Shown here one piece after another: positions 1 to 10,484 of a stretch of 64,000 nt of DNA. Each line of letters opens with the position of its first letter. Position 1 is the first letter of the stretch. The stretch comes from Rhodospirillales bacterium (lineage in GTDB: Bacteria > Pseudomonadota > Alphaproteobacteria > TMED109). Under the pieces are notes generated by a model. That model saw nothing but the letters and a program-made list of their open reading frames with translations. It was not told the origin of the DNA and ran no database searches. The stretch covers positions 32,618 through 96,617 of the forward strand of contig VXPW01000077.1 in the NCBI GenBank assembly GCA_009839325.1, in the 5' to 3' direction. The translations under genes and the position numbers were made by a program.

Positions 1-2
1 CC

Positions 3-581
3 GACGTAGCAAGCGATGCTGATACCAACCGCATGATTGGAGCTGCCATCGATGCGTTCGGGCAGCTCGACATCCTAGTTCAGAACGCCGCCATCGGGAT
101 GAGGCCCACGCCGCTCGTTGAGGTGGACGAGGAGTTTTTTGACCAGCTTTTCCGAGTCAACGTGAAGAGTTGCTTCCTGGGCGCGAAGCACGCCGTGCCG
201 GTCCTGCGCCGGCAGGGACGCGGCGGCGTGATCTTGAATACAGTGTCGACGGCGGCGCTGGCGCCACGGCCGGGTCTCGCCCCGTACAATTCGACGAAGG
301 GGGCCCTGCTGACGCTGAGCCGCACGCTGGCGCTTGAGCTCGCGCCGGAGAACATTCGGGTGAACGGGATTTGTCCAGTCGCCGGAGAAACCGCGATGCT
401 GCCAGAATTCCTCGGCGACGGAGACCCCGACGAGGCACGAGCGCGGTTCCGCGCCACGGTACCCATGGGACGGCTCTCGACACCGTCGGATGTGGCGAAC
501 GCGGCGCTGTTCCTCGCTTCGGACGAGGCAGAGTTCCTGACCGGAGTGATGCTGGAGGTGGACGGCGGTCGCTGTATCTGA
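3..581 (+). CDS. SDR-family oxidoreductase, C-terminal part (cut by window start)
   Basis: This is the C-terminal roughly 190 residues of a short-chain dehydrogenase/reductase; the reading frame is open to the left edge, so the N-terminal nucleotide-binding glycine motif lies outside the window. Visible family marks are the LVQNAA strand (the usual NNAG region), the catalytic Tyr and Lys in YNSTKGALL, NTVSTAAL carrying the catalytic Ser region, the VNGICP segment and the C-terminal LTGVMLEVDGG. SDRs use NAD(P)H for alcohol/ketone redox; the substrate cannot be told. It converges with gltX, with only 11 bases between the stops. Family assignment is safe, specific function unknown. Confidence 0.9.
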   Translation, partial: DVASDADTNRMIGAAIDAFGQLDILVQNAAIGMRPTPLVEVDEEFFDQLFRVNVKSCFLGAKHAVPVLRRQGRGGVILNTVSTAALAPRPGLAPYNSTKGALLTLSRTLALELAPENIRVNGICPVAGETAMLPEFLGDGDPDEARARFRATVPMGRLSTPSDVANAALFLASDEAEFLTGVMLEVDGGRCI

Positions 582-592
582 TCTGACGCGCC

Positions 593-1990
593 TCAGTCGG
601 CGACGTCGCCGATCCGGCCCAGCGTCTCGGCGCGGCCCAAGACGTCCATAACCGAGAAGATGGGCGGGGAAGTCGTGGCCCCTGTCAGCGCCGCCCGGAG
701 AGGCTGGGCAACTTTGCCCAGCTTCGTGTCGGTACGCGTGGCGTACTCGCGAATCCGGGTCTCGAGGTTGGCGTTCGACCAGTCGTCAGTCGCAGCAAGG
801 ACCTCGGACACGTCCCGCAGGAGCGCTCGCGCGGCCGGATCAAGCTGGCGTTCGGCTTTCGGGTCGAGCGCAAGGGGGCGGGGGAGTACATAGAACCGGC
901 CAACTGTGGCCAGCTCGTCAAGGGTGCGGGCGCGTGCCTTCAGGTCATGCATGCCGCGGGTCAGGCGCGCGATGTGCTCCGGGCCGGCCGGTACGCCGTC
1001 CGTGACTAGGCGTGACGCGATGATCGCCGCCAACTCGGCATCAGCAGTTTCACGGAGATAGATGGCATTTAGATAGTCGAGTTTCCTGAGATCGAAACGG
1101 GCGGGGCTCTGCCCGACTCCCTCGAGGTCAAACCATCGGACCGCGTCCGATGTGCCGATGACCTCCTCATCGCCGTGGGCCCATCCTAGCCGCAGGAGGT
1201 AGTTCCTGAGCGCTGCGGGGAGGTATCCGGCCTGTTGGTAGTGTTCAATTCCGAGCGCACCATGCCGTTTGCTGAGCTTCCTGCCGTCATCGCCGAGAAT
1301 CAGGGGGATGTGCGCGAAGGCGGGCCGCGACCAGCTGAGCAGGTCGTAGAGCTGGCACTGACGAAAGCTGTTGGTGAAATGATCGTCGCCTCGGATGACG
1401 TGTGTGACTCCCATGTCGTAGTCGTCGACCACCACAGACAGCATGTAGGTCGGCGTGCCATCGGCACGCAGAATCACAAAGTCGTCGATTTCCTTGTTCT
1501 CGACGGTCACGCCGCCCTGGACGCTATCCGCGATGGCAGTCCTCCCGGCGGTGGGCGTCCGGATGCGAACCGTGGGCTCGATCCCAGGGGGCGCATCAGC
1601 GGGATCTCGGTCGCGCCATCGGCCGTCGTACCACATCGAGCGCTTTTCGGCGGTCGCCTGCTCACGCATGGCAGCAAGTTCTTCCGGAGTGCAGTAGCAG
1701 CGATAGGCATCGCCGTTGCGGAGGAGTGTCTCGGCGACCTCACGATGGCGATCAGATCGCTTTGACTGGAAGACGGCCTCGCCGTCCCAATCGAGTTCCA
1801 GCCAGGAGAGTCCATCGAGAATCGCCTGCGTTGCCTCCGGAGTCGACCGGACCCGGTCAGTGTCTTCAACCCGGAGGAGAAACTTGCCCTTTCGACCCCG
1901 GGCGTACAGCCAGTTGAACAGTGCCGTCCTCGCACCACCGATGTGCAGGAACCCGGTCGGCGACGGGGCAAAGCGGGTCACTACGGTCAT
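593..1990 (-). CDS. gltX: Glutamyl-tRNA synthetase
   Basis: This cytoplasmic enzyme attaches glutamate to tRNA-Glu (in many alphaproteobacteria also to tRNA-Gln, later amidated by GatCAB). The 465-residue protein has the class I signatures: HIGG in place of HIGH at residues 16-19 and KLSKR (KMSKS motif) at 238-242. The start chosen is the ATG that begins [13 protein letters not shown]; an upstream ATG in frame would add 18 residues that do not look like the family. Length fits bacterial GltX. It follows lexA on the same strand after about 105 bases, an order common in Alphaproteobacteria (where comEC often lies between; it is absent here). Confidence 0.96.
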   Translation of the reverse strand: MTVVTRFAPSPTGFLHIGGARTALFNWLYARGRKGKFLLRVEDTDRVRSTPEATQAILDGLSWLELDWDGEAVFQSKRSDRHREVAETLLRNGDAYRCYCTPEELAAMREQATAEKRSMWYDGRWRDRDPADAPPGIEPTVRIRTPTAGRTAIADSVQGGVTVENKEIDDFVILRADGTPTYMLSVVVDDYDMGVTHVIRGDDHFTNSFRQCQLYDLLSWSRPAFAHIPLILGDDGRKLSKRHGALGIEHYQQAGYLPAALRNYLLRLGWAHGDEEVIGTSDAVRWFDLEGVGQSPARFDLRKLDYLNAIYLRETADAELAAIIASRLVTDGVPAGPEHIARLTRGMHDLKARARTLDELATVGRFYVLPRPLALDPKAERQLDPAARALLRDVSEVLAATDDWSNANLETRIREYATRTDTKLGKVAQPLRAALTGATTSPPIFSVMDVLGRAETLGRIGDVAD

Positions 1991-2096
1991 GGTGAAGGCC
2001 TCGGAACGGACGACGGGTGACGCGCGCAAATGGCCGGCGGTCATCGCCGGCAGGCGGCACGCGGTTGGCGCCTCCCGTCAAGCGGGAAGCAAAGCC

Positions 2097-2750
2097 TCAG
2101 TAGATGGCGGTGCGGTACAGCCCCTTCATGATGCCCTGAATCTGAAGCTGACTCGGGTGCACCACGATCGGCTCAAGGTCCTTGTTCTCTGGCAGCAATT
2201 GGATGGAATCGGCCTGAGGCCGGAACCGTTTCAGCGTTGCTTCGCGGCCATCGATGAACGCGACAACAATCTGCCCGGATTCGGCTGTCTGCTGACGGCG
2301 AAAAATCCCCATGTCACCATCCAGGATTCCGGCATCAATCATGGAGTCCCCCTGGATCTTGAGCGCGAAGTGTTCGCCGCTCCCGGTGCCCAGGTTCATC
2401 GTCGGCGGAACCTTGATGAAGGACTCGTGCTGGATGGCCTCGATCGGGGTGCCGGCCGCGATTGTTCCGTAGAATGGGAGATCGATCAGGGCTCCCCACT
2501 GCCCCGGACTGCTGCTGTCCACCGTCGCAGCGGCTTCTTCAGGCTTTCGAACCACGCGGATTGCGCGGGCCCGGTTGGGCAGCCGTTCGACAAATCCGCG
2601 CTCCACGAGCGAAGTCAAGTGCCGGTGGATCCCCGACTTCGATTTGAGCCCGAGAGCATTTTTCATATCCTCGAATGAGGGCGAGATTCCGGTCTCCTCG
2701 ATCCGTTTGTTCAGATAGACGAGGAGTTCGTGCTGTTTGCGAGTGAGCAT
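2097..2750 (-). CDS. lexA: LexA SOS-response repressor/autoprotease
   Basis: LexA represses DNA-damage genes and cleaves itself when stimulated by RecA filaments. The 217 residues show an N-terminal winged helix (residues about 1-65, beginning MLTRKQHELL) and a C-terminal S24 peptidase domain. The Ala99-Gly100 cleavage site in TIAAGTP, catalytic Ser136 in GDSM and Lys174 in ATLKRF are all present, so the protein should be active. Gene order moeA-lexA-gltX is typical of alphaproteobacteria. A 117-base gap to moeA suggests its own promoter; possible operator words in that gap are listed separately. Confidence 0.96.
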   Translation of the reverse strand: MLTRKQHELLVYLNKRIEETGISPSFEDMKNALGLKSKSGIHRHLTSLVERGFVERLPNRARAIRVVRKPEEAAATVDSSSPGQWGALIDLPFYGTIAAGTPIEAIQHESFIKVPPTMNLGTGSGEHFALKIQGDSMIDAGILDGDMGIFRRQQTAESGQIVVAFIDGREATLKRFRPQADSIQLLPENKDLEPIVVHPSQLQIQGIMKGLYRTAIY

Positions 2751-2787
2751 GCGGTGAACCCAAAACGGCGGCGGACCATGCCTCTAT

Positions 2788-2808
2788 GTTCTACTTTGTT
2801 CGCAACAA
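2788..2808 (-). promoter_or_regulatory. Possible lexA operator (GTTC direct repeat and TTGTT/AACAA palindrome)
   Basis: Upstream of lexA lie two GTTC words (2788-2791 and 2798-2801). They overlap the palindrome TTGTTCGCAACAA at 2796-2808. The known alphaproteobacterial SOS box is GTTC-N7-GTTC; here the spacing is N6, one base short. LexA usually regulates itself, so an operator is expected here, but which word is bound is inference. Confidence 0.35.
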
Positions 2809-2867
2809 GAAGTCAATGTGAGCACTTTGCGTCCTCTCCCGCGATCACCAGGTTGGATGTGCACCGA

Positions 2868-4085
2868 TCATGTGCTCCCGGCCGCAGCGGGAAAGGGCAG
2901 CGTGGTGACATGCGTGCCGGCACGGGCAGCGGGAGCGTGCGGAGGGCGAATGACCAGGCAGCCGGCTCGGGCCAGCAGTGAAAGCACGGAACTGTCCTGA
3001 AGCTCGAAGGGATGGACCGTGATCGAGCCGCTGTCATCCCGTCTGGTGGTCGCCCGGAGATAGTCTTCCCGCACGTCGTTCGCGGGCAGATCGCGGCCTA
3101 GTTCCGCCTGCACTAGGCGCGGGCCCGGGTCGAGCCCCAGCATCGTCCGCAACGCCGGCAGAAGGAACACGAGGCCGCACACGTAGGTGGATACCGGATT
3201 GCCGGGAAATCCCAGGACAGGTGGGCCCTCCGGAAGTGTCCCGAACAAGAGAGGTTTACCGGGACGCATGGCGATCTTCCAGAAATGTCGATTCAGGCCG
3301 GCCGATTGGAGGGCCTGGCCAACCAGGTCGTAGGCGCCGACCGACACGCCGCCGGTCGTCACCAGCAGGTCAAACGAACGCACCCCGTCAATTGCCGCGC
3401 GAAGCGCCGCCGGGTCGTCGGGAACAAGCGACAGATCGACCGCATCGCCACCAACGGCCCGTATCATGGATTCCAGCGCAAACGTATTCGACGAGACGAT
3501 CTGTCCCGACCTTCGTGCTTCACCCGGCAGGACGATTTCGTCACCCGTGGCGAGGAGGGCCACCCGCGGGCGGCGCCGGACACTCAGCCAGGGCCAATCG
3601 GCGGCAGCCGACAGACCGACGTCGCGGGCCGTGAGCAGACTCCCTGCCGTCACCAGCGGATCACCCTCCCTGAAATCGATGCCCCGACCACGGACATGTT
3701 TTCCGCATGCGACTCCGTTCAGGACACGGATTGCACCGCTCTGCACAGGTTCCGTGTTTTCTTGGATGACAACGCTGTCGGTCCCATCGGGAAGCGGGGC
3801 GCCGGTGAAGATGCGCACCGTCTCGCCGGTTTCGACGGATCCGTCAAACGGGCGTCCGGCAGGGGCTTCGCCGATGACGACCAGATCGCAAGGAGTCGCC
3901 TGCACGTCTGCCGAGCGTACGGCGTAGCCGTCCATCGCGGAAACCGCTGACGGCGGCTGGTCGGTGCGTGCCGTCACATCGGTGGCGAGCACCCGGCCCA
4001 GCGCATTCGTCAACGCAACCCGCTCGGTGGCTACCAGCGGCATGGCTTCAAGAATTCGTTGCCGGGCGTCCGCGACGGAAATCAT
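2868..4085 (-). CDS. moeA: Molybdopterin molybdenumtransferase MoeA (copy 1)
   Basis: MoeA inserts molybdate into adenylylated molybdopterin, the last common step of molybdenum cofactor synthesis, in the cytoplasm. The 405 residues carry the family marks MDGYAV at about 51-56, [11 protein letters not shown] near 93-103, LLATGDEI near 177-184 and GGVSVGAYD at 245-253, plus GFPGNPVS near the C-terminus. It overlaps moaC by four bases (ATGA), which indicates translational coupling. A second, more divergent MoeA lies at 20012-21262 in the formate dehydrogenase maturation block; this one is the housekeeping copy by context. Confidence 0.95.
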   Translation of the reverse strand: MISVADARQRILEAMPLVATERVALTNALGRVLATDVTARTDQPPSAVSAMDGYAVRSADVQATPCDLVVIGEAPAGRPFDGSVETGETVRIFTGAPLPDGTDSVVIQENTEPVQSGAIRVLNGVACGKHVRGRGIDFREGDPLVTAGSLLTARDVGLSAAADWPWLSVRRRPRVALLATGDEIVLPGEARRSGQIVSSNTFALESMIRAVGGDAVDLSLVPDDPAALRAAIDGVRSFDLLVTTGGVSVGAYDLVGQALQSAGLNRHFWKIAMRPGKPLLFGTLPEGPPVLGFPGNPVSTYVCGLVFLLPALRTMLGLDPGPRLVQAELGRDLPANDVREDYLRATTRRDDSGSITVHPFELQDSSVLSLLARAGCLVIRPPHAPAARAGTHVTTLPFPAAAGST

Positions 4086-4561
4086 GATGCGCGGAACGTT
4101 CCCGACTTGCCGCCGGCCTTGTGGAGCAACCGGACGGTGTCAATTCGCATCGCACGGTCCACCGACTTGCACATGTCGTACACGGTGAGGGCGGCCACGC
4201 TCGCCGCCGTCAGCGCTTCCATCTCCACGCCGGTCTTGGCGGAGGTGGCGCACGTCGCCCGGATCTCCACTGCCTCCTCCGCGGGTTGGCAGCTCAGTTC
4301 CACGGCAACGGAATCGAGTGGCAACGGGTGGCACAGGGGGATCAGTTCGTGGGTGCGCTTGGCCGCCATAATTCCGGCCACCCGCGCGACGCCAAGCACG
4401 TCGCCTTTCTGGTGGCCGCCGTCCAGGATCATCTGCAGCGTGGATGGCGACATCGTGACGCGTGCGGCCGCTGTGGCCGTCCGGCGGGTGACCGCCTTCT
4501 CGCCGACGTCCACCATGCGTGCGCGGCCGGATTCGTCCAGATGGGTAAACCGTTCGTTCAC
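4082..4561 (-). CDS. moaC: Cyclic pyranopterin monophosphate synthase MoaC
   Basis: MoaC works after MoaA to form cyclic pyranopterin monophosphate, the first stable intermediate of molybdenum cofactor synthesis. The 159-residue product matches the family length (E. coli about 161) and contains [13 protein letters not shown] at about 52-64 and LCHPLPL near 76-82. I chose the GTG that overlaps the trpC stop as GTGA; a longer in-frame ATG exists inside trpC but adds non-family sequence. It lies between trpC and moeA in an apparently single transcription unit. moaA is not in the window. Confidence 0.95.
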   Translation of the reverse strand: MNERFTHLDESGRARMVDVGEKAVTRRTATAAARVTMSPSTLQMILDGGHQKGDVLGVARVAGIMAAKRTHELIPLCHPLPLDSVAVELSCQPAEEAVEIRATCATSAKTGVEMEALTAASVAALTVYDMCKSVDRAMRIDTVRLLHKAGGKSGTFRAS

Positions 4562-5364
4562 GCTGCGTCCGCCGTGCGGGCCAGTAGGGCGCGGACGCCT
4601 TCCGTGACGTCCGGACTGCGCATCAGGGTTTCGCCGATCAGGAAGCGCCGCACACCGCAATTGGCCAGGCGGTGGAGATCATCCGGCCCGCCGAGGCCAC
4701 TCTCCGCCACAAGGTCAGTTCCAGCCGGCGCCAGCGCCGCTAGGCGTTCCGTAGTCGCCAGATCGACCTCGAACGTGTGAAGGTTCCGGTTATTGATTCC
4801 GATCAGGTCCGCCCTCAGCGCACCGGCGCGCTCGAGTTCGTGCTCGTCGTGAACCTCGACCAGGACGTCCATCCCGAGCGCCTTTGCATCGCGCGCCAAC
4901 GTCGATGCCAGCGAGTCATCGAGTGCGGCAAGAATCAAGAGCACGCAGTCCGCTCCGAGGGAGCGGGATTCCAGAATTTGATACGGGTCGAGCATGAAAT
5001 CCTTGCGGAGCACCGGGACGGGAGCGGCGGCACGCGCGGCCATGAGATGCGCGTCCGAACCCTCAAAGAACGGTTCGTCCGTCAATACCGAGATACAGGC
5101 TGCCCCCCCGTCGTGCAAAGCGCCGGCCAGCACTGCCGGATCGAAATCGTCTCGCAAGCGCCCCTTGGAGGGGCTAGTCCGCTTGATTTCTGCGATCAGA
5201 CCGTATGCGCCACGGGCGATCGACTGCCGCAACGCGGACACAAACCCGCGCGCGGGCCCCTGCGCGGCCGCCCGTCGCTCCAACTCGATCTCCGGCACTG
5301 CTTGGCGTTGCGCCGACACGCGCTCGCGCTTGGCCATGAGGATCGAACGGAGTCGGTCGTTCAT
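4558..5364 (-). CDS. trpC: Indole-3-glycerol-phosphate synthase
   Basis: TrpC closes the indole ring in tryptophan synthesis, turning CdRP into indole-3-glycerol phosphate. The 268-residue TIM-barrel protein shows the family signature [10 protein letters not shown] at 59-68 and the phosphate-binding strand [15 protein letters not shown]. The ATG chosen overlaps the trpD stop (ATGA), and the protein is the stand-alone form, not fused to TrpF. It is the fourth gene of trpE-G-D-C; trpF, trpB and trpA are elsewhere, as is usual in alphaproteobacteria. Confidence 0.96.
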   Translation of the reverse strand: MNDRLRSILMAKRERVSAQRQAVPEIELERRAAAQGPARGFVSALRQSIARGAYGLIAEIKRTSPSKGRLRDDFDPAVLAGALHDGGAACISVLTDEPFFEGSDAHLMAARAAAPVPVLRKDFMLDPYQILESRSLGADCVLLILAALDDSLASTLARDAKALGMDVLVEVHDEHELERAGALRADLIGINNRNLHTFEVDLATTERLAALAPAGTDLVAESGLGGPDDLHRLANCGVRRFLIGETLMRSPDVTEGVRALLARTADAA

Positions 5365-6389
5365 TGCTGTTCCTGCGTACATTCGACTAGCCGATCCAAC
5401 GCCGTGCCGGCGGCGCCAGTGTCGATCGAACGGGCGGCCTGCGCAGCCCCTTCTTCCAGGTCATCGGCCCGCTGCGCCACGATCAGTGCAGCAGCGGCGT
5501 TGAGTACGACGATGTCGCGATACGGGCCGCGCTTCCCATCGAGCAAATTCCGAATGGACGCGGCGTTGGCGGCGGCGTCGCCGCCGACCAGTTCGGCAGG
5601 AGCCGCTCTTGAAAGGCCCGCATCCTCGGGGGTCACCGTGAACGTGCGGACCTGGCCCCCCTTGAGCTCGGCCACTTGGGTTGCGCCGGTGGTGGTCAGT
5701 TCATCCATGCCATCGGTGCCATGGACGATCCATGCATGCTCCGACTCCAGCTCATGGAGCACCCTGGCGAGCGGCTCCAGCCACCGGTCGGCAAACACAC
5801 CGATGACCTGGCGGCGCACGCCCGCGGGATTGGCGAGCGGCCCGAGCAGGTTGAAGACCGTGCGCAAACCGAGGTCGGCCCGGACTGGTCCAACGTGCCG
5901 CATGGCCGGATGGTAGACCGTGGCCAGGAGAAATCCGACGCCGGCCACGCGCATTGCCTGCTCCACGGCTGCGACGGAGGCGGCGACATTGACCCCAAGC
6001 GCATTCAACACGTCCGAGGACCCGGACTTGGAAGAGACTGCCCGGTTGCCGTGCTTCGCGACCGGCACGCCGCACCCGGCGACCACCAGGGCCGTCGCCG
6101 TCGAGACATTTACTGTGCCCAGTCCGTCACCGCCGGTGCCACAGGTATCGACCGCTCCTGCCGGGGCACGGACGCGCGTGGCCTTCGCGCGCATGGCCTG
6201 GGCGGCGCCCGCGATCTCCTCGACCTGTTCCGTTCGAACGCGCAGGGCCATCAGGAACGCGGCGGTCTGGGCCTGGCTGGCCTGTCCTTCCATCAGGAGT
6301 GAGAACGCGTGTTGCGACTGGTTTCGGGTGAGCGTCCGACCATCCGCGACCGTCGCAAGAATTTCGCGAAATGCGGGCCCGTCACTCAC
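5361..6389 (-). CDS. trpD: Anthranilate phosphoribosyltransferase
   Basis: TrpD joins anthranilate to PRPP, the second committed step of tryptophan synthesis. The 342-residue protein has the PRPP-binding CGTGGDG at 83-89, followed by VNVSTA, and [15 protein letters not shown] further on, all typical of the family. The start is a GTG that overlaps the trpG stop as GTGA; upstream in-frame ATG codons would run through trpG. Fits the usual TrpD length of about 340. Confidence 0.96.
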   Translation of the reverse strand: MSDGPAFREILATVADGRTLTRNQSQHAFSLLMEGQASQAQTAAFLMALRVRTEQVEEIAGAAQAMRAKATRVRAPAGAVDTCGTGGDGLGTVNVSTATALVVAGCGVPVAKHGNRAVSSKSGSSDVLNALGVNVAASVAAVEQAMRVAGVGFLLATVYHPAMRHVGPVRADLGLRTVFNLLGPLANPAGVRRQVIGVFADRWLEPLARVLHELESEHAWIVHGTDGMDELTTTGATQVAELKGGQVRTFTVTPEDAGLSRAAPAELVGGDAAANAASIRNLLDGKRGPYRDIVVLNAAAALIVAQRADDLEEGAAQAARSIDTGAAGTALDRLVECTQEQQ

Positions 6390-6970
6390 ACCGAACGCTC
6401 CATCCCGGTCGCATCGAGAAAATTCCTCAGCAACGCGTGACCCTGCTCCGACGCGATGCTCTCCGGATGAAACTGGACACCGAAGAGTGCGTGCCGGACA
6501 TGCTGGATCCCCATGATGACGCCATCGCGGGTTTCCGCCGTGATTCGCAGGCAATCCGGCATGGAGCCCCGCTCGAGGATCAGCGAATGGTACCGCGCAG
6601 CCGTGAACGGGGAGGGGAGACCGCGAAAGATGGCGCTGCCGTCATGTTGAATCGGACTGGTCTTGCCGTGCATCACCGTTCGGGCACGAACCACCCGACC
6701 GCCAAAAGCCTGTCCGATCGACTGGTGGCCCAGACAGACTCCGAGAACCGGCGTTCGTCCGGCGGCGGCGCGCACCAGCTCGAGACAGATTCCCGCCTGG
6801 TCGGGGGTGCACGGCCCCGGCGACAGTACGATTCCGGCCGGCTTGCGGGCGAGCACATCGTCGACCGACAAAGTGTCGTTCCGATGGACCTCGACAGACG
6901 CCCCCAGCTCTTCCAGGTAATGCCAGAGGTTCCAGGTGAAGCTGTCGTAATTGTCGATCAGGACATACAT
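6386..6970 (-). CDS. trpG: Anthranilate synthase glutamine amidotransferase subunit
   Basis: TrpG releases ammonia from glutamine for TrpE. This class I amidotransferase of 194 residues opens with [12 protein letters not shown] and has the full catalytic triad: Cys79 in LGVCLGHQ, His168 and Glu170 in FGVQFHPES. The separate trpE and trpG genes differ from the fused trpE(G) of rhizobia. In some bacteria such a subunit also serves aminodeoxychorismate synthase; context here favours tryptophan. Confidence 0.95.
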   Translation of the reverse strand: MYVLIDNYDSFTWNLWHYLEELGASVEVHRNDTLSVDDVLARKPAGIVLSPGPCTPDQAGICLELVRAAAGRTPVLGVCLGHQSIGQAFGGRVVRARTVMHGKTSPIQHDGSAIFRGLPSPFTAARYHSLILERGSMPDCLRITAETRDGVIMGIQHVRHALFGVQFHPESIASEQGHALLRNFLDATGMERSV

Positions 6971-6998
6971 CGATGAACTCCGGCGCCGGGCGCCGGGC

Positions 6999-8507
6999 CT
7001 AGCCCTGGCCGCCGGCGAACCGAACTGCCTCTTCGGCAGCCTGAAACAGCGCCCGTGCCTTGTTGACCGTCTCCTGGTACTCGGCCTCTGGATCGCTGTC
7101 CGCCACGATCCCTGCTCCGGCCTGAACGTACATCGTGCCGTCCTTCACCACCGCGGTGCGGAGCGCGATACATGAATCCATGGATCCGTTTACGGAGAAG
7201 TAACCAACGCAACCGGCATAGATGCCTCGGCGTTCCGATTCGAGTTCGTCGATGATCTCCAGCGCGCGCACCTTCGGTGCACCGCTGACTGTCCCGGCCG
7301 GAAAACCCGCCATCAGGGCGTCGATGCCGTCGTGCCTGGGATCGAGATCGCCCTCGACGTTGGAGACGATGTGCATCACGTGGCTGTAACGCTCGACGAT
7401 GTTTTGCTCGGTCACGCGGACGGAGCCGGGCACACTGACCCGGCCCACGTCATTGCGACCTAGGTCCAGCAGCATGAGGTGCTCGGCGCACTCCTTCGGA
7501 TCGGCAAGGAGCTCGCGCTCGTAGGCCAGGTCGCGGGCCCGGTCTGCCCCGCGGGGTCGGGTCCCCGCGATGGGCCTGACCGTGACCGTCCCGTCTCGCG
7601 CGCGCACCAGGATTTCCGGGCTGGATCCGACGACTGCAACGCCGTCCAGGTTCAGGTAGAACAGAAACGGGGATGGATTGAGGCGGCGCAGGGCGCGGTA
7701 GAGCGCGAACGGCGGCAGCCGGAATGATGCGGCGAAGCGCTGGGCGAGGACAACCTGAAAGATGTCGCCGTCCAGGATGTACTCCCGTGCCCGCGTCACC
7801 ATGGCCCGGTAATGCTCCGGCGTCATGTTCGAGACGGGGGAGGGAGCCGAGAGCTGGTCTGTGGCCGGCTCGGGTTCGGGCTCAAGCGGGGTCCCGAGGG
7901 CCGCAACCGCGCCTTCCAGCCGGCGTTCGGCCCCGGCGAACGCGGCGTCCGCCGTCACGGTATCGTCGGGATAAACGGGCGTCGTCACCGTGACCGTGTC
8001 GGACACCGCATCGAAGATGGCCATGACGGTGGGCCGAATCAGTAGGCTGTCCGGCAGCCCGAGGGCAGCGGGGCGGTCGGTCGGCAGCCTTTCGATGAGA
8101 CGCACCGTGTCAAAGCCCATGAATCCGACGAGGCCGGCAGCCATGGGAGGCAGGTCGACCGGGAGGTCGATGCGCGACTCGGACAGCAGCTTGCGGAGCG
8201 ACCCGAGCGGTTCCAGCGGCTCGAGCTCGAAAGCGTCCGGATCCAGATGTGCCTGCCGGTTGATCTCGGCCCGATTCCCGCTGCATCGCCAGATCACATC
8301 GGGGGCGAATCCGATGATTGAGTACCGGCCGCGCGTGTCGCCGCCCTCGACCGACTCGAGCAGGAAGCTGTTGGGGCGCTGACGTGCCAGCTTCAGCATC
8401 GCCGACACCGGGGTTTCCAGATCGGCGATCAGCGTGCGCCAGACGATCTGGGGGGTACCCGAATCGTACGTTTGCCGGAACGCGCCGCGCGCGGGCTGAA
8501 CCGGCAT
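6999..8507 (-). CDS. trpE: Anthranilate synthase component I
   Basis: TrpE makes anthranilate from chorismate with ammonia supplied by TrpG. The 502 residues contain the chorismate-binding C-terminal domain, with [24 protein letters not shown] and [15 protein letters not shown] all recognisable. The N-terminal [19 protein letters not shown] region is where tryptophan feedback inhibition is sensed in the family. It begins 14 bases after the ppiD stop, with no space for a leader-peptide attenuator, so it may be read with ppiD; the gap to trpG is 28 bases. Confidence 0.96.
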   Translation of the reverse strand: MPVQPARGAFRQTYDSGTPQIVWRTLIADLETPVSAMLKLARQRPNSFLLESVEGGDTRGRYSIIGFAPDVIWRCSGNRAEINRQAHLDPDAFELEPLEPLGSLRKLLSESRIDLPVDLPPMAAGLVGFMGFDTVRLIERLPTDRPAALGLPDSLLIRPTVMAIFDAVSDTVTVTTPVYPDDTVTADAAFAGAERRLEGAVAALGTPLEPEPEPATDQLSAPSPVSNMTPEHYRAMVTRAREYILDGDIFQVVLAQRFAASFRLPPFALYRALRRLNPSPFLFYLNLDGVAVVGSSPEILVRARDGTVTVRPIAGTRPRGADRARDLAYERELLADPKECAEHLMLLDLGRNDVGRVSVPGSVRVTEQNIVERYSHVMHIVSNVEGDLDPRHDGIDALMAGFPAGTVSGAPKVRALEIIDELESERRGIYAGCVGYFSVNGSMDSCIALRTAVVKDGTMYVQAGAGIVADSDPEAEYQETVNKARALFQAAEEAVRFAGGQG

Positions 8508-8521
8508 GCCTAGCGCCCCGC

Positions 8522-10417
8522 CTAGAATGATGTGCCGGTGTTGTCGGTGAGGACCCGATCCAGCACGGTTTGATTGATGCTCACCTGATGGGCGCTCCAG
8601 AGCGACGCGATGAATGACAGCACGACATCGTTCCCGAGCGACGCCCCGAGGGCGGCGCGGCTCGAGTCCAGGTCCTCGCTGGTTGGCTCCGGCGCGCCCA
8701 TGATCTGGTCGAGCGTGACAACGGCGTAGCCGCCCCCGAACTCTTCGGCGCTGCTGGTGGCCCCCATCGTGAGCTCGAATGCGATCCGCCGGGCGACGTC
8801 CGGGAAATCGGCCGCCGCGCCTTCCCCGCTGCGCGTAAACGCCTCGGAAGTGTGCAGCACGCCCCCATGCACCGTAGCCAGCGTGGACAGGCTGGCAGTG
8901 CCGGACGCTGCGGCGGCGTACGCCTCGGCCCGCCGGCGCGCGTCGGCCAGGCGGGCTTCCTCCGCAAGGTCCTCGAGGATGTCTTCACGGGCCTCGTCCA
9001 GCGTCATGGCGCGGGCCGGCACGTCCCGGTCGACCCGGACTGCAACCATGCGACCGTCGTCGAGTTCCTCCAGATCGGACGTCGCATCGGCGACGACGTT
9101 GAAGCCCAATGTCACGAGCGCCCTGCCGGGAGCGTCCGGATGCGCGGAGCCGGTGCTGTCCCGGCTCTGCGCGTCAATATCGGTGACGGACAGTACCGAG
9201 GCGCCGCTCGCCCTGGCTGCATCCTCGAGCGATGCGTTGCCGGCACGTTCGTCGTAGAACACTTCAGCGCGCTCGTGCAGCAAGTCGAATGCCCGTTCGA
9301 GCTGCAGCGTGTCCGTGAGGGTCTCGCGGATGTCATCCAGTGACGGGGCGCGGGCTTCCTGGATGTCAGCGACCTCGAAGACCCGCCAGCCGAAGGCGGT
9401 CTCCGAGGGGCCGTGCAGTGTGTCGGCGCCGGCCGAAAAGACGGCTTCCGCATAACCGGCATCGAGCTCGTCGCGCGTCACCGAACCGAGGTCGATGACC
9501 TGGTCGCCCAGCGTCTCCTCGACCGCGGCGGCCAGGCCGACGCCCTCCCGGGCCCGCGCCAGGACGCGTTCCGCGTCTTCCCTGGTGTCGGCCAGGTACT
9601 GGCGGACGTGGCGTCGCTCGGTTTCAAAGTATTCGTCGCTACGTTGGTCGAAGGCCTCCAGCAGGTCTTCTTCCGTGATCCGGACGGCGCCCTTCAAGGC
9701 GTCGGGATCCAGCACCGCGAACGTGAAGTCACGCCGGCGCGGGGTCTGATAGCGATCCGCCTGCTCCTCGTGTCGGGTCCGCACTGCCTCGTCCGCGGCG
9801 GGTTCCGGCGGATCGGCATCGGCGGCCAAGAAGACCGCGGCCCGGGCGCTGCGCTTTTCCCGGTCCAGCGCGTGGAAGGTCTTCAGCCAGCGGTCCGGCG
9901 GGTGCGCTCCGAACGACACGGCATCGAGCAGCAGCTCGCTTGTCCGCATCTCTCCGAGCAGGGCAAGAAACTCTTCCTGCTGGAGGCCCTGGGCGCGCGC
10001 GGCATAGTTGAACAGGTTGCGATCGAACTGGCCGAGACTGTTTCGAAACATCTCCTGATCTTGCAGCCAGCTGCCGAGATCATTCTGGCCGGCCGTCAGC
10101 CCGCGTTCCGACACTTCGACCTGGATCAGTATGCGTCTTGCCATGTCGTTCAGCACCTGCTCCGGCAGTCCGAGCTGTCGGATCAAGTCCTCGTCGACGG
10201 TACCGCCCAGGGACCGTCGGAGTTCAGACAGCCGCTGGTTGTACTGATTGAAAAAAGTCGACGCGTGGATATCCCGGTCGCCGACTTCGGCGACGACGGG
10301 GTCCTGGTAGCCACTGAAGATGTCGCCGACTCCCCATAGCCCGAAGCTCGCCGCCAGCAACAGCAGGAACCCCTTCGCGACCCAAGACCCGGCGTGGCGG
10401 CGCAGCGCCTGCAGCAT
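8522..10417 (-). CDS. ppiD: Membrane-anchored periplasmic chaperone / peptidyl-prolyl isomerase, PpiD type
   Basis: PpiD-type proteins sit in the inner membrane by one N-terminal helix and help folding of proteins leaving the Sec translocon. The 631-residue product starts MLQALRRHAGSW, followed by the hydrophobic anchor GFLLLLAASFGLWGVGDIF at about 15-33. Then come a SurA-like N-terminal region (DMARRILIQVEVSERGL) and a parvulin-like segment near residues 230-350. The start chosen removes an upstream extension with no family character. ppiD next to trpE and divergent from tpiA is a familiar alphaproteobacterial layout. Isomerase activity is not assured, since parvulin domains of PpiD are often weak. 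Confidence 0.88.
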   Translation of the reverse strand: MLQALRRHAGSWVAKGFLLLLAASFGLWGVGDIFSGYQDPVVAEVGDRDIHASTFFNQYNQRLSELRRSLGGTVDEDLIRQLGLPEQVLNDMARRILIQVEVSERGLTAGQNDLGSWLQDQEMFRNSLGQFDRNLFNYAARAQGLQQEEFLALLGEMRTSELLLDAVSFGAHPPDRWLKTFHALDREKRSARAAVFLAADADPPEPAADEAVRTRHEEQADRYQTPRRRDFTFAVLDPDALKGAVRITEEDLLEAFDQRSDEYFETERRHVRQYLADTREDAERVLARAREGVGLAAAVEETLGDQVIDLGSVTRDELDAGYAEAVFSAGADTLHGPSETAFGWRVFEVADIQEARAPSLDDIRETLTDTLQLERAFDLLHERAEVFYDERAGNASLEDAARASGASVLSVTDIDAQSRDSTGSAHPDAPGRALVTLGFNVVADATSDLEELDDGRMVAVRVDRDVPARAMTLDEAREDILEDLAEEARLADARRRAEAYAAAASGTASLSTLATVHGGVLHTSEAFTRSGEGAAADFPDVARRIAFELTMGATSSAEEFGGGYAVVTLDQIMGAPEPTSEDLDSSRAALGASLGNDVVLSFIASLWSAHQVSINQTVLDRVLTDNTGTSF

Positions 10418-10484
10418 GATGGACTCTCTCGACGGAAAAGCAGTGACGGCGAGACTATAGTGGAGCACAGCGCCCCGGCCACCC

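Noticed and set aside
1991..2044. Longer gltX start adding 18 residues
   Set aside because: The added residues lack family character, while [13 protein letters not shown] is the usual N-terminus.
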